The notes: generated from the sequence alone by a model not told the origin. 64,000 nucleotides of DNA from Leptasterias polaris (GCA_037783415.1 JAZGTN010000051.1:434001-498000), one strand, 5' to 3'; shown: positions 1 through 10,736, counted from the first letter of the stretch. Numbers and translations: made by a program.

Positions 1-480
1 GCTAGGTACAGATCTACGGTGGGAAAGAGGTTGTAACGTTGATCCCAACTTCACCAACAAGATTAACAAAACGCTTCTGCACTCTATCCAGTAAAGATAA
101 CTGACAGGCAGAAGCTCCGGCCCAATTGTGACAGTAGTACTCCATCAGGGGTTGTTATTGTCTTATACAAGTAGAGAGTAGCATCAGGAGATAAAGACAA
201 CCAACTCTTTGCAATGCCTGAGATACATCTCTCCCAACTGGCATTAGTGAAGATGTCAAATCCAAGAAGGTGAAAATCTTATACCACAGGCAAAGTCGAT
301 GGGCCCATAAGAATAGATGGAAATGTATTTTCTCTAGAGCAAAACTGAGACAGTAGTTTAGTTTTCTTTGCATTGAAGGTTACAAGCCAATCGTTCTCCA
401 ACTTCAGCATGCTCTTTTAATCATTATTTAAATTAGTGAGACACTCACCTTACAGCGAGAAGTGTTATGGGAAACACAGT
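1..480 (-). mobile_element. Decayed non-LTR retrotransposon fragment (RT C-terminal part)
   Basis: Read on the minus strand, 340-420 gives a WLVTFNAKKTKLLS-type segment, followed by ILMGP, a SWERCISGIAKS stretch and a LSPDATLYLYKT stretch. This is the usual order of the region after the YADD box in Jockey/RTE-type reverse transcriptases. Stops and frameshifts are frequent and the fragment runs off the left edge of the window. No catalytic box is present. The clade cannot be fixed from this piece. Confidence 0.55.
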
Positions 481-1189
481 AAGGGTTGAATCCTCGTTAT
501 AATGGCAAGCTGAGACAAAACTCTATCAGACAATCACTGAAAGTCGTCTTAGTACGAAACTGCCAGTAGGTCAAGGTAAAGGTAAAGCCGTAATAGGTAA
601 AGCCGTATTAGCAATATCTTGATTAACAACGACTGAGCTTTACCGGGAAGTCCTTCTTTTACGTTTTTATATGTTAAACGACAAATAAAACTACCCGGTC
701 TCCAGCCTTCGCTATTGTGTCTCGAAATAGAGCCCTGATGTACCCATCACCGCAGTTCAACGGAAGATATAGCTGGAAGTAAATGCGTTATGACTGACAC
801 TAATTGAAGAGTAATAAGAACGATATCGTGAAAGGTTAAATCCGCTTTCAAAATCTAGTAGCTGATAATTATATCAATGATAACATGCAGGTACTTACTG
901 TTGATTTTACGAACTTAAAAAAAGCAAAGAAAAACGCAATTTTTTGAAAAGACCGCGTGTTGCGAATCTGAAAAGGCCGAGGTCACGATTGTTGCTACGT
1001 GACGTCATAAACATGAAAACAACGACTGACTCTGTCTGATATCCAGACTCATCAAGCACGCTACGCTATACTACCACCCATTATATGCTGTGTGGTGTGC
1101 AGCGCATTCACTCGCTGATAGTTCTCTCGATAGTTGACAAGAAGCAAGCATTTTGACTCGGAAAAACTCCGGTGACGAAAATTAGGAGG
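481..1189. other. No recognisable feature
   Basis: AT-rich sequence without convincing coding potential. A short direct repeat (GGTAAAGCCGTA) occurs near 580-610. The end of the interval may hold the 5' part of the P2X7-like gene that follows, but no start codon could be assigned. Confidence 0.4.
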
Positions 1190-1449
1190 AAATCAGCGTA
1201 GATTCCGATGGGTTAGTTGCATATCTGAGAATTCGTCTGGGATTTCATCCGTAGACAGCGACAGTGTAGAGCCCCAGCCTGATAGCGATAGTGACACGAA
1301 TGAGGTAGAAATTAGAATGTTCGCGGAGCTGAGCCGTACACGTTCGACCCATTGGCAAGACAACGCGTGCAGCAAGACGACGAGGCAGCTAGCGAAGACG
1401 ACGCAAATATACCACCAGCTGCCAACTACTGATTGAATAACAATGACTG
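1190..1449 (+). pseudogene. P2X7-like intracellular-domain gene, exon 1
   Basis: The stretch encodes an acidic SSGISSVDSDS...DSDSDTNE segment and then, after a frame change near 1322, AEPYTFDPLARQR, an in-frame stop, and NNNDW. An acidic N-terminus followed by a PYxFxP motif is typical of the stand-alone proteins related to the cytoplasmic ballast domain of P2X7 receptors that are numerous in marine invertebrates. The exon ends at a donor (GACTG|GTAATT). Joined to the acceptor at 2067 it reads DWCSFGKC in frame, which supports the splice. The frameshift and the stop mark it as a pseudogene. Confidence 0.6.
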
Positions 1450-1489
1450 GTAATTTCTTCATCATTATATACACATAACTACTTACGAC

Positions 1490-1805
1490 GCCCCCCCCCC
1501 CAAAAAAAATAAAAAGTCCGCCCCCCTAAAAAAAAAAAAAAAAAAAAAAAAAATTAAAAAAGAAAGAAAAAAAGTCCGCCCCCCCCAAAAAAAACCAAAA
1601 ACCCCCAAAATCAAAAAAAAAAAGTCCGCCCCCCTTTAAAAAAAAAGTCCGCCCCCAACCCCCCGAAAAACCGCCCAAAATCGCCCAAAACCGCCCCGAA
1701 AAGTCCACCCCCCAAAAAAACAAAACCCCCCACAAAAAAAAAAAAATAATAATAATAATCCGCCCCCCCTCAAAAAAAAAGTCCGTCCCCCCACCCCCAA
1801 AAAGG
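1490..1805. repeat. Low-complexity AAAAGTCCGCCCCCC-type array
   Basis: Roughly ten variable units alternate A-runs with GTCCGCCCCC runs. It lies in the intron between exons 1 and 2 of the P2X7-like gene. Open frames read through it are phenylalanine/glycine runs and are not genes. Confidence 0.85.
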
Positions 1806-2066
1806 GCCTGGGTTTCAGTAAAAAGAAAACATGAGCCTACGAGTACGTGGTGAATGTGGTCGTTGATCTCTCTGCCAGCCATTGTCAGCGGTGTCTTGTG
1901 ACACGGATACTGAAATAAAAGGTGTACTCAACTGAGATATTGCTTTACAAGTGAAAAAGTGTCGGTTGGATACGGAAAAAAATAATAATAAAATGTTTGT
2001 TTTCATTTTTTTTAAATACCCATTCTCTAAATGAATTCCCATGCATGTTGTTCTCTTGCTTTGAAG

Positions 2067-2275
2067 GTGTTCCTTTGGCAAATGTGTGGTCACTGAGTTC
2101 GTCCACAACTGCCTGTGTTGTAAGGAGGTTGAGACAATACAGGAGAAAAACTGGCACCCTGGAGTCAATCCAGATTTGAATTGCTTCACTGACCTTCCCT
2201 GGTATGAAGCTACCTGTCTCAACCCTGGCACACTTGAGACGGCTTTTATGCTTACAAGCAACAGTACAGTCCTAG
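2067..2275 (+). pseudogene. P2X7-like gene, exon 2 (5' part, cut by transposon)
   Basis: Starting at the acceptor TTTGAAG|GTG, the exon encodes WCSFGKCVVTEF, then CLCCKEVE, NCFTDLPWYEATCLNP and LETAF. These match the CxCGKC...CLCC...CIT...CL order of the P2X7 C-terminal zinc-binding region. After LETAF the expected YAYKQQY reading is in another frame, so about one base has been lost near 2243. At 2273-2275 the exon is interrupted by the TIR transposon. The rest of the exon resumes at 8377 after the duplicated TAG. Confidence 0.7.
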
Positions 2276-2850
2276 TAGTAGGCCAGCCAAAGTGTGAAAT
2301 TACACTTTGGACGGCATATTTTGTTAATGGCCGGCAACCATTTTAGATCTATTGCTCATAGCATGGGGAAGAAAATTACGGTGGATGCCACGCTTGATTT
2401 TGAATTTTAAGGTCATTTTGAGGTCAAAAGGTCAAATAAGGTCAAAAATCAGTATTTTCAAAATTTGTACCAAGTTTGACCCAAATTGACAGATCTATCA
2501 AAAAAATATATTTCAAACTTCATGTTAATATTCCAAACCTATGAAATTATCGAATAAACTTTCATCTTGTACACAAATGTATAGCAACATGAAACTTAAA
2601 AGTGTGGTTTTCTCAAAAAGTGCTCATCTTTGGGTGTAACAAAGTTTTGTACACTCCCTATCTCATTGGTGCATATATTTGTTTCAAACAACTTTTTTTT
2701 CAAGGTAAAGGTACCCAGGTAGTTTTTAATAGAAAAATAATTTCCATATTTTTGGGTGTAATGAAACAAGAAGGTACATGTATGTTCTTCACGAAGTAAA
2801 TTTGAATGTGTAGTGGTTTTATAGTGTGACATACTGCTTATTACTTTGAC
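2276..2850 (+). repeat. Left terminal inverted repeat of Academ-like copy 1
   Basis: It starts TAGTAGGCCAGCC and matches the reverse complement of 7850-8373, as well as both ends of copy 2. Near 2410-2445 it carries an AGGTCA direct-repeat array. Confidence 0.75.
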
Positions 2851-2958
2851 AATTATTTCGTTGTGGCAGGGTGGATCTTTTTTTCTTCTTTGAATATTTC
2901 TGTGCCCACCTAAGCTTGTTCACAATAAAAAGAATGGACAAATTAGTTATACATGTAG

Positions 2959-5050
2959 GTGACATACATGTACAAACTGCTCAATGGGACAAGTTCTCCA
3001 TCACGACCTCTTGACGAGAAGAAGTTGCTTTTCAAAGATTTTCCAGCACATTTTCTTCACATAGCCATGAAAGGTGTAGGTTGTATCACATCCTGTAAGG
3101 GCATGAAAGCTGAGCAGATTATCCCTCACAGGTTGTATACGTGTGAGTCTCTCAGACACTGCATGTATAGGGTAACATTTGCGCTTCTTTGCCGTTCCAG
3201 AGATCATTCAAAATTCTGTTGCTTTTGAAGATATAAAGTGCACCAGAAGTAACATCACGTCTGTATCCCTGCAGATGACCACCACTCTTTGATATCCTTC
3301 ATTGACTGCCTAACATCAACCTGGTGTCAGCCTCCTCATGGTTTCCTCAAAGTTTTGCATCGTCTCTACTCGTGTACCTGGCATCTGTAACATCAAAGAA
3401 CCCACTGCATCTCGTATCTTTGCAGTAGATCCTTGCCCTTCTCTACGATGGCGTCTGACAAGAACTTGGCGAGATCAGATTGGTTCCCATCCAAGGCAAT
3501 GAATTGGCCTCAAACCTGTCGGAGTGGGACCTGGGGTCAATCAATGAACTTTCGAATTGGCTTTTTCTTTCCCATTCGCTTTGATCTCAAGTCACTGCCT
3601 TAATGGAGCCCTCTCCATTCTCTAATGTAGCAATCAAATACCACGTCATTTTTTGTTGTATTCTACCCAAAGTATTGGTCACACTATTTATGAAAACACC
3701 AGCGTATATAGTCACCAAATGTCTGACACCCATGAGGCTTTCCGAGAGCTTGGTTAAGTGCATGACCATCTATCAGCACACATGTCTTCAGGTTGGCATT
3801 CGGTATATTTGTGGGTGTGGTAAAGCCCAGCTATTAAGATGTTGATCAGATCTGCCTATGGTGTTGAATTCATCTCTCCCCCAGCTTTGGCTATAGACAG
3901 TGGGACTGGAGACAGCGAATGCTGGAGAATATTCACCATTTCCAATGTTCAACCTCCAGTGGCAGCATTGAGCAATTATTGGTGCAGTAACTTTTTGTCA
4001 GCTTTCAAAATTTTCTATAAATTTTGTTTGGTGAAAACATTTACTTCGTACAGATCAGCAAAAGTTTTTGGGCGATGTTTTTTCAAGGTGTCATGAAAAC
4101 CGACAGTTTCTTCAACCAGACGTTGCTTCACGTTGGTCATATATGGCTGAAGATCACTTACGACATCACTTGGTGCAATGTTTGTGGTTGCGAATGATTC
4201 CAGTGGTATATCTCTTACATCATCACAGTCAGTGTCATCTTCTTCTTCAGCCAAGGTGAGGTTTGCTCGGAACACATCAAATCTTGTTAACTGTGTGGTA
4301 AGCTTCATAACGTCATCAACATCTTGCTTTTTGCTGGATGGAAGACTATCAAAGTGGGTGAAAGTGGTTTCTTCCTCATCTCTTCCAGATTGAAGAGAGA
4401 TCTTATGCCTTGTGTGATGCATGATCGCTCGGACCATGTGATACAAAATTTGTCCCTGGCGTGATCATTTCTCGTTATTGTAATTATGCCATTCTGCATT
4501 TTGCATGTCCTGTTCATCCACTCAGTTGCCTGATCAGGGGGAACCTGGTTGAAGCGCCTTTTTGTTCTCTTTACAAAAACATTTTCATTACTGAATTCTG
4601 CAAAAAACCTCTGGTGCTGTCTTCTTGAGGAGTTTCATATCTGCGAGATAAACAGGTCCCCACCGGGCATAGTTGCTGTGGTCTTAGATGGTGAGCCATG
4701 GCAGCATTGCTGAAAAAGCTTCTCGAAGGAGGATCCAGTTTCCGTCCCTCTGAGCCCTGATGAAGTTTAGCAGAATCTCCACCATCTCCATGTAATGAGA
4801 CGACAGTCAGAAGTTTGGATTTCCAGAGTGCTTGTTATTGAAGTCTTTGATGAGCTCTTGAACATTGTTACTGCTCAGAAAATCTGACAGCTGGCCTTCT
4901 GTTCGGAAAGTTCCGCTCAGTGATTGCCATTTCTCTTTTTGAAATGCTTAACCACACTTTGGGCAAGTTTGTCAACTTCCACATCTTTTTGTTAACTATT
5001 TTCAACCAGCCAAGATTCAAGCATAGACCGTTGATGTGCCACAGAGCCTC
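2959..5050 (-). pseudogene. Academ-like transposase fragment, copy 1 (middle and C-terminal half)
   Basis: Collinear with 21275-23345 of copy 2 at nucleotide level. The minus strand at 3001-3207 encodes SGTAKKRKCYPIHAVSERL and an ALTGCDTT box. The segment at 4015-4517 corresponds to the NRTCKMQNGI and ITRND region. Relative to copy 2 it has a 50-bp extra segment near 3790-3845, several frameshifts and stops, and no cysteine-rich C-terminus. The reading stops at the LINE insertion at 5053 and resumes at 6901. Confidence 0.75.
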
Positions 5051-5052
5051 AA

Positions 5053-6900
5053 AAGGCAATCCGGAATGCAAAACTAAGGTTTCGCAATAAACTTGAAGAT
5101 GACATCTCTGCGACTAATTCAAGGGAACTGTGGAAAGGTTTCCATAAAATTACAGGCTACAAACCAAAGCCAAAACAAGCACCCCAGGACGATACAACAC
5201 TTCCGGATCAACTGAATGACTTTTTTACACGCTTTGATCGTCCAAAAGATCGTTTACCGGATATGAGTGAAACGCTACCTCCCCCATTTGAAATAACACT
5301 CACAGACACTCGTCGTGTCCTACGTCAGCTAAAACTCAACAAGGCACCTGGACCAGACGGCATCACCCCACGACTTCTCAGATCTTGTAATGACTTTTTA
5401 TGCAATATTTTATGTAAATTATTCAATTGGTCTTTGAAAACTTGCCATGTTCCAAATGTTTTTAAAAAATCGACCATCATTCCTGTGCCAAAACGTTCAC
5501 CAGTTACTTGCCTTAACGACTACCGCCCTGTAGCTCTAACTTCAATTGTTATGAAATGCCTTGAAACTTTAATTAGCAACTTCATCCAATCTCAGCTGCC
5601 GCCTAAATTAGACCCTTTCCAGTTTGCGTACAAGGCTAACAGGTCAGTTGACGATGCAGTATCATGGTCTTTATTCAGAGCATCTCAGTTCCTCGATAAG
5701 AACGTCCCAAACTATTGCAGGATTTTATTTGTGGATTATAGTTCGGCGTTTAACACCATATCTCCTTTTAAATTGTATGATAAACTTATAACTTTGAATT
5801 TTAACCATTCTTTGTGTCGTTGGATTTTAGATTTTTTATTGGATCGCTCACAGAAGGTTAGAATTGGTCAATGTTTCTCTAAGTCACTTGTCCTAAGTAC
5901 AGGAGCGCCACAAGGATGTATTTTATCTCCAATGCTGTACTCATTGTTTACGCATGATTGTGAAGTAAACTCTGTTAATAATTTTATGGTAAAATATGCT
6001 GACGACACTACATTAGGTGGACTTATTTTTAAGGACGATTCCATGTATCGTGATGAAGTTAATCATTTAGTTCAATGGTGTCACGACAATAACTTAGAAT
6101 TAAATGTTCAAAAGACTAAGGAAATTATTGTAGACTTCAGAAGAAATCCAGACAAAGTTGAGCCGCTAAATATTAATGGATCCGAAGTGGAAATTGTCGA
6201 CTCTTTTAAATTTTTAGGAGTGCACATATCAAACGATCTTAAGTGGGTGACTCATGTTGATTCCATTGTTAGGAAGGCCCAGCAACGGTTGTTCTTTCTT
6301 AGAAGATTGAGGAGTTTTCGTGTCAGCCAGGATTTGCTGGTAAAGTTTTATCGGGCAGTTGTTGAGAGTATTTTGACGCTCTCGATCGCTGTCTGGTATG
6401 GCAACACCACGGCAGATGACCGAAAACGCCTCAATCGTGTAGTCGGTTCTGCTAGCTTTATCATTGGTCGTGAGCTTCCTGCTTTGGATAAACTTTATAC
6501 TGCTCGGGTTCTGAAGAAATCTAGATCTATTATTTCGGATGAATTTCACCCTGCGAACAGTTTGTTTGAATTAATGAGATCAGGTAAGCGATATAGAGCG
6601 ATCAGAGCCGACTCCAACCGTACTCGCAATAGTTTTTATCCCAGTGCAATAAGGTTACTTAATGATTAATTCTTTTTAATTTGTTTTTGGGGTTTGCAAT
6701 TTTGTTACTGTTATTGTCTCTCTGCATATTGTGCGCATACTGTTTATTTGTTCGTTATTGTATGCCTATGTGGTTTTAGGGTTTTCTGTATTTTTTAGTA
6801 ATTTTTGTAATTGTTACTATTTTTTGACTCGCAAGCCGAAGTGAATTTCACTGTATATGTATTTATATGTGTGACAATAAACAATTGAATTGAATTGAAT
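5053..6900 (+). mobile_element. 5'-truncated Rex1/Babar-like LINE
   Basis: It is inserted into the transposase relic: the host sequence stops after ...CACAGAGCCTC and resumes at ATAGGTCAGTTGG, contiguous in copy 2. The 3' end is ACAATAAACAATTGAATTGAAT, the short repeat tail typical of Rex1/CR1-group elements. Insertion orientation is opposite to the host transposase. Confidence 0.8.
5056..6669 (+). CDS. Reverse transcriptase of Rex1-like LINE (open, 5'-truncated)
   Basis: The frame is open from the truncation point at 5056 to the stop at 6667-6669, longer than the segment from the first ATG at 5263. It lacks the endonuclease and begins in the linker before the RT. Visible boxes are KAPGPDGI, YRPVALTS, DPFQFAYKANRSVDDA, FVDYSSAFNTI, GAPQGCILSP and YADDTTL (around 5996). 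The catalytic aspartates are present. The FVDYSSAFNTI and GAPQGC wording is typical of Rex1/Babar elements. The long intact frame suggests a fairly recent insertion, but 5' truncation makes this copy incapable of autonomous movement. Confidence 0.85.
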   Translation, partial: AIRNAKLRFRNKLEDDISATNSRELWKGFHKITGYKPKPKQAPQDDTTLPDQLNDFFTRFDRPKDRLPDMSETLPPPFEITLTDTRRVLRQLKLNKAPGPDGITPRLLRSCNDFLCNILCKLFNWSLKTCHVPNVFKKSTIIPVPKRSPVTCLNDYRPVALTSIVMKCLETLISNFIQSQLPPKLDPFQFAYKANRSVDDAVSWSLFRASQFLDKNVPNYCRILFVDYSSAFNTISPFKLYDKLITLNFNHSLCRWILDFLLDRSQKVRIGQCFSKSLVLSTGAPQGCILSPMLYSLFTHDCEVNSVNNFMVKYADDTTLGGLIFKDDSMYRDEVNHLVQWCHDNNLELNVQKTKEIIVDFRRNPDKVEPLNINGSEVEIVDSFKFLGVHISNDLKWVTHVDSIVRKAQQRLFFLRRLRSFRVSQDLLVKFYRAVVESILTLSIAVWYGNTTADDRKRLNRVVGSASFIIGRELPALDKLYTARVLKKSRSIISDEFHPANSLFELMRSGKRYRAIRADSNRTRNSFYPSAIRLLND

Positions 6901-7500
6901 ATAGGTCAGTTGGTGTTCTCTAACAGCGTGATAAAAGGCTTTGCATTGAAGCATGATGATGATTGTGTTTGTGGTTTGAAATGACCACAAACCGATTGGT
7001 GAAGAGTGTGTCATTGTCATTTGCTGGTACCTACATGTAGGTAGCATCTTTGCTGTTGTCACAAGAGGGGTCAACTATACCAGTGGCTTCATTGAGTGCT
7101 CCCCATGCAGGAACAGAACAATCCTCTTCATTCAATCATCACCATTTATTGTATGCGTGATACAACTCATACTAAATATTTGGTCTGTGTCTTTGGCCTT
7201 TCATTATAGATGATGTTGAACCACTCTGCCTCTATTTCCTTCCTGATAGCAAGGTAGCATGATCAAGCCTTTTAAACTCCTGCAGAGCATCATGCTTGAT
7301 AGCCCTTTGCTCTTTAAACATAGGCTAATGTGTTTCATTTTTGGATCACCTTGATCTTGTTGTGGGGCAGGTCCTCTTTGCCATACCATCATCTGTGTGC
7401 AATGGAAGGCATTTTTTCCATCAAGTGTTGCTTCCAGGACATCAATGTTATCTGGGCAGTTGCTAGGCAACAGAAGTACTTAATGTGTCCAGCTTATTTG
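6901..7500 (-). pseudogene. Academ-like transposase fragment, copy 1 (N-terminal part)
   Basis: 6901-6960 continues the interrupted RAVRGHQLTYEALW region of copy 2. Further on, 7204-7470 on the minus strand encodes PDNIDVLEATLDGKNAFH followed by TQMMVWQRGPAPQ, which I recognise from the N-terminal portion of this invertebrate protein family. That portion is absent from copy 2. The intervening 6960-7200 is too decayed to read. Confidence 0.55.
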
Positions 7501-7849
7501 AGAGAAGTAGCCTTTGAGTGCCTGCATGGTCACTAGCTCTGGAGCTAGCTTTGAAACATGGCAATCCACATGTTACAACATGTAGCTTAAAAGCCTAAAA
7601 TGTATCACTGGACGATACCCCGATCGTGTAGGAAACAACCAAAACATAGGATAAAACCACTGTTAATGCAAACAAAATCACCATTTTAATTCATTATTGA
7701 CAATTGAGTTTGTTGACTGTGTAGGAATCTGAAGAAAAAAGGAGGAAAGATTGGAAGTACAAACAACTTTGATATCAGAAATAGGCATACAGTTGTAGAG
7801 CACCATGTCAAACTGTACACCCATACGCGTTCAAATTTACTGCGAGAAT

Positions 7850-8373
7850 AACGTACTTTCTTGTTTCATTACACCATATATGAAGGTGTGATATAATTTA
7901 TTTTTTTTGATGAAAAACTGCCTGGGTATATTAACCTTCCAAAAAAAAAGGTTTTTGAAACAAATATATGCACTATTGGGATAGGGAGTGCAAACAACTT
8001 TGGTATATTCAAGATGTGCACTTTTTGAGAAAATAACACTTTTAGTTTCACTTTACCATACATTTGTGTACAAGATAAAAGATTAACTCTTAATTTCACA
8101 GGCTTGGTATGTTAATATGATGATGAAAATTAATTTTATGGAAAGATCTATCACTTGGGGTAAAATTTGGGGAAAAATCAAAAAATTCCCATTTTGACCT
8201 TATTTGACCCTTTTGACCTCGAAATGACCTTAAAATTCAAAATTGAGGGTGGCATCCACCCTAATCGTCTTCCTGATCCCATGAACAATAGATCTAGCAT
8301 GGATGCCAGCCATTAACAAACTATGCCGTGGAAAAATTTCTAGAGGACTTTTTAAAGTTTGGCTGGTCTACTA
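7850..8373 (-). repeat. Right terminal inverted repeat of Academ-like copy 1
   Basis: Reverse complement of the left end. It contains TTTGACC/TGACCTCGAAATGACC units near 8195-8235, the inverse of the AGGTCA array, and ends TTTGGCTGGTCTACTA. Confidence 0.75.
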
Positions 8374-8376
8374 TAG

Positions 8377-8400
8377 AGCCATTGAGGGTGATCTTTCAAG
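8377..8400 (+). pseudogene. P2X7-like gene, exon 2 (3' part after transposon)
   Basis: After the duplicated TAG the exon resumes as AGCCATTGAGGGTGATCTTT, then CAAG|GTAAGA. Without the transposon the frame would read ...QQYSPRAIEGDLS, and its last two bases join in phase to exon 3 to give SRKYRHV. This shows that the transposon landed inside the exon. Confidence 0.65.
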
Positions 8401-8677
8401 GTAAGATTGGAGAAATTGTTGTAACTTGCATTATTGTTGGCCATGTGAGGTAAATCAAAACATGTCCCCGACCCCTTATGCTTTTTTGTTGTTACAAATT
8501 TAAATGGAATTAGACTTTCTTTTTAATATAGCTGTTATTCATTGTGTAAGCCAATTCCTTCCCTACCATTTACACTGGCAAGTTGTACAAAAAATAAATA
8601 CACTGGTTTACTGAACTAACGAACAAGTATACAGTTTGTTGATAATAAAAGATATTCTTATTTATTTTTGATCACAG

Positions 8678-8856
8678 GAAGTACAGGCATGTTTCATATC
8701 GGCAGGTCAAAAGATGGACATAAAGATTATGGATACCTCTGCAGACACAACAGAGTACCCATCCCATCATGCATCATGCATAAAACGCGGTCAACATTCC
8801 CAGATGCAGACGGCAACTATGAAGGGTTCAGATACCCAGTTCTTGATGAAATGTAA
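8678..8856 (+). pseudogene. P2X7-like gene, exon 3 (terminal)
   Basis: Following the acceptor GATCACAG|GAAG, the exon encodes KYRHVSYRQVKRW, then CRHNRVPIPSCIMHKTRSTFP and NYEGFRYPVLDEM before TAA. It aligns with the end of the P2X7 ballast domain (RHCAYRCYATWRFG, ILPSC, IRKEFP, YSGFKSP). The usual tryptophan-rich motif is partly replaced here. This exon is open, but the gene as a whole is disrupted upstream by one stop, two frameshifts and a 6.1 kb insertion. Confidence 0.7.
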
Positions 8857-9535
8857 ACTCACAAAATAAATGACCAGTAGCTCACGTACGCTCTGTGGCA
8901 AAGTTTAGCCAAGGCCTTCTGATGTCAGGAAATATCGCTATACCGTGGGACCATGAAATTGTGACGGGTTCCAGCGCGCTGGTGCACAATTCAAAAACTA
9001 AACATTGCAGGGTCAATGGAAGCAGAACGTACGTGAGCTTAAAGCAATTATTACATGCCTTTGTTTCTTTTCTAAAAAATTTCCCAATACCCCTCAAGGT
9101 GTAATATACTAAAAATCGAAATTTCAACAAATTAATTGAAACTAAACAAGCCAGAAATTTCTGTCTTTGCTTCCTTTTTGGGGAATATTGATGATACATG
9201 TAGGCCTACTGTTAAACACTTTAAGGCTTTCTTGCAAAAGGTAATGTATTAATCCATTGTTATTATTATTATTATTATTATTATAATCATTATGACTGTT
9301 ATACACCGTTCTCAAGTTTTCTCAAAGTGATTTATTCCTTGTGTATAAGTTCAGGGAAATGTGTCAATTTGTGGAACATTACTCTCTGATGCGAGTCTAC
9401 CAACTCTGACCTATAAACCTTGTGCAAATACAACATAAACACATTTAGCAACTGTATTATTTAAAGAATATGTGATGTCTATAAATGCAGGAAGGGCTTA
9501 TGCTACACCCTGTCATATCAACCAACGGTAATGCA
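8857..9535. other. Intergenic, no gene seen
   Basis: AT-rich. An (ATT)n microsatellite lies at about 9257-9283. No coding similarity was recognised on either strand. Confidence 0.5.
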
Positions 9536-9859
9536 TGTAATTTCCCGAATAACACATTCCACATTTACATGTGCAACCAACAAACGCACTGTCAAAAAGA
9601 ATACAACTTTTTAGGCTTCAAAACAGTACTTAATAGAACACTAATCACTCAACCAGTTCTATAGCTTAGTGACACAAAAACTAATGTACCAACCGTTTAA
9701 TAAACCTTGGCGGGACTGTTACTTTGGGCGAAGAAATCAGCACGTAAGTTGCGATAAATTATGAAGCTGAAACCATGTTGTTTTAGAACCCTAGTTACCG
9801 CTTAACCTCAACAGCGCCCTCAATAGACAAAACAAAGTTCACTGAGTTTGGGCATTACA
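9536..9859 (-). repeat. Probable 3' LTR of the Pao/BEL element
   Basis: On the minus strand a purine-rich tract (AGAGGGCCGG) is followed by TGTAATGCCC, and the segment ends GGGAAATTACA, giving TG...CA ends with a short inverted TGTAAT/ATTACA pair. An AATAAA sits in the middle (TTTAATAAACCTTGG). It lies just after the DUF5641-type coding end, where a 3' LTR belongs. No second LTR copy was seen to confirm it. Confidence 0.5.
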
Positions 9860-10005
9860 TACCGGCCCTCTAATTGGCTATTGATCAATAAACAATTACA
9901 TAATATTAAACAACAACGCCAAACTTTAAACCTTAAACAAACAATTGAACACTTGGTGAATCCAATGCATAACAATAGGTCTACTGAAACTACTCAACAT
10001 CGCCT

Positions 10006-10432
10006 TCAACTAGAAGAAACAACTTTGTCACAGGACGAACCAAAGTGGAAGTTTCTCAACTTGGCACTTCTGACTAATCCGTGTTTATCCTTGACGACTT
10101 CAAGTACTCTCCCCAGTGCCCATGCATTTCTGGGAGTCGAGTCTACTACCAACACAACATCTCCCACAGCCACATTCCGCTTTGGGTGGGTCCATTTCTG
10201 CCTTTCTTGAAGTAGAGGCAGGTACTCCTTTGACCACCTGTTCCAAAAGGCATCTGCAAAATACTGAACATGTCGCCACTGCTTAACAGGACACTTGTCT
10301 CGCTTGTCAAACAAACCGGGAGGCAGATTGGGAGTCATCATTTGGATTGTTAGGGCATTCGGTGATGAGTGGTCGTCCATTCATAATAGCTTCAACCTCA
10401 CAAAACAAAGTTTGCAGAGACTCGTCACTTAG
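10006..10432 (-). pseudogene. Pao/BEL integrase C-terminal region (DUF5641-like)
   Basis: The minus strand from 10432 encodes SDESLQTLFCEVEAIMNGRP, the end of the integrase core. In another frame come HVQYFADAFWNRWSKEYLPL, LQERQKW, NVAVGDVVLVVD and WALGRVLEV. The RWxxEYLxxLxxRxKW and VGDVVLxxD motifs are the hallmark of the C-terminal domain of Pao/BEL polyproteins. At least one frameshift (near 10330) separates the two parts. The upstream half of the integrase is 4.7 kb away because a LINE is inserted between them. Confidence 0.75.
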
Positions 10433-10736
10433 TTTGTTTGTTTGTTTGTTTATTTATTTCCATTCATACATAAGCAACAGTTTGGTAAATCCAAACATAG
10501 TATAATACAAATATGATAATAAATATAAACTTGAATAATACCAAATACAAAATTGAAGTATGAATGGGGGAGCCATCCAGAGAAGGACTAGCCTTCTGTA
10601 ATCGGAGCACCCATGAAACTGCTGTCAACAATCACTATTAAGGTCACATGGTATTTCAACTTAGGAGAAAGTAAATAAAGGGGGGAAAAGAAGAGAGCAC
10701 AATCAAATATAATAAAGAAAAAGAAATTTAAGTTAA

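Larger units (their letters stand above)
2276..8373 (-). mobile_element. Academ-like TIR DNA transposon, copy 1 (degenerate)
   Basis: The ends are TAGTAGGCCAGCC on the left and GGCTGGTCTACTA on the right, with long imperfect terminal inverted repeats of about 500 bp (2276-2850 and 7850-8373). The flanking 3-bp duplication is TAG (2273-2275 and 8374-8376). The minus-strand interior matches copy 2 at 19858-24156 but lacks the C-terminal cysteine-rich part, carries many stops, and is split by a LINE at 5053-6900. A coding FEN1/XPG-like nuclease, a cysteine-rich segment and a 3-bp TSD fit what is known of the Academ superfamily. The superfamily name is inference. Confidence 0.75.

Noticed and set aside
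1526..1882. 118-codon minus frame rich in F and G
   Set aside because: Pure translation of the A/C low-complexity array; no protein signal.
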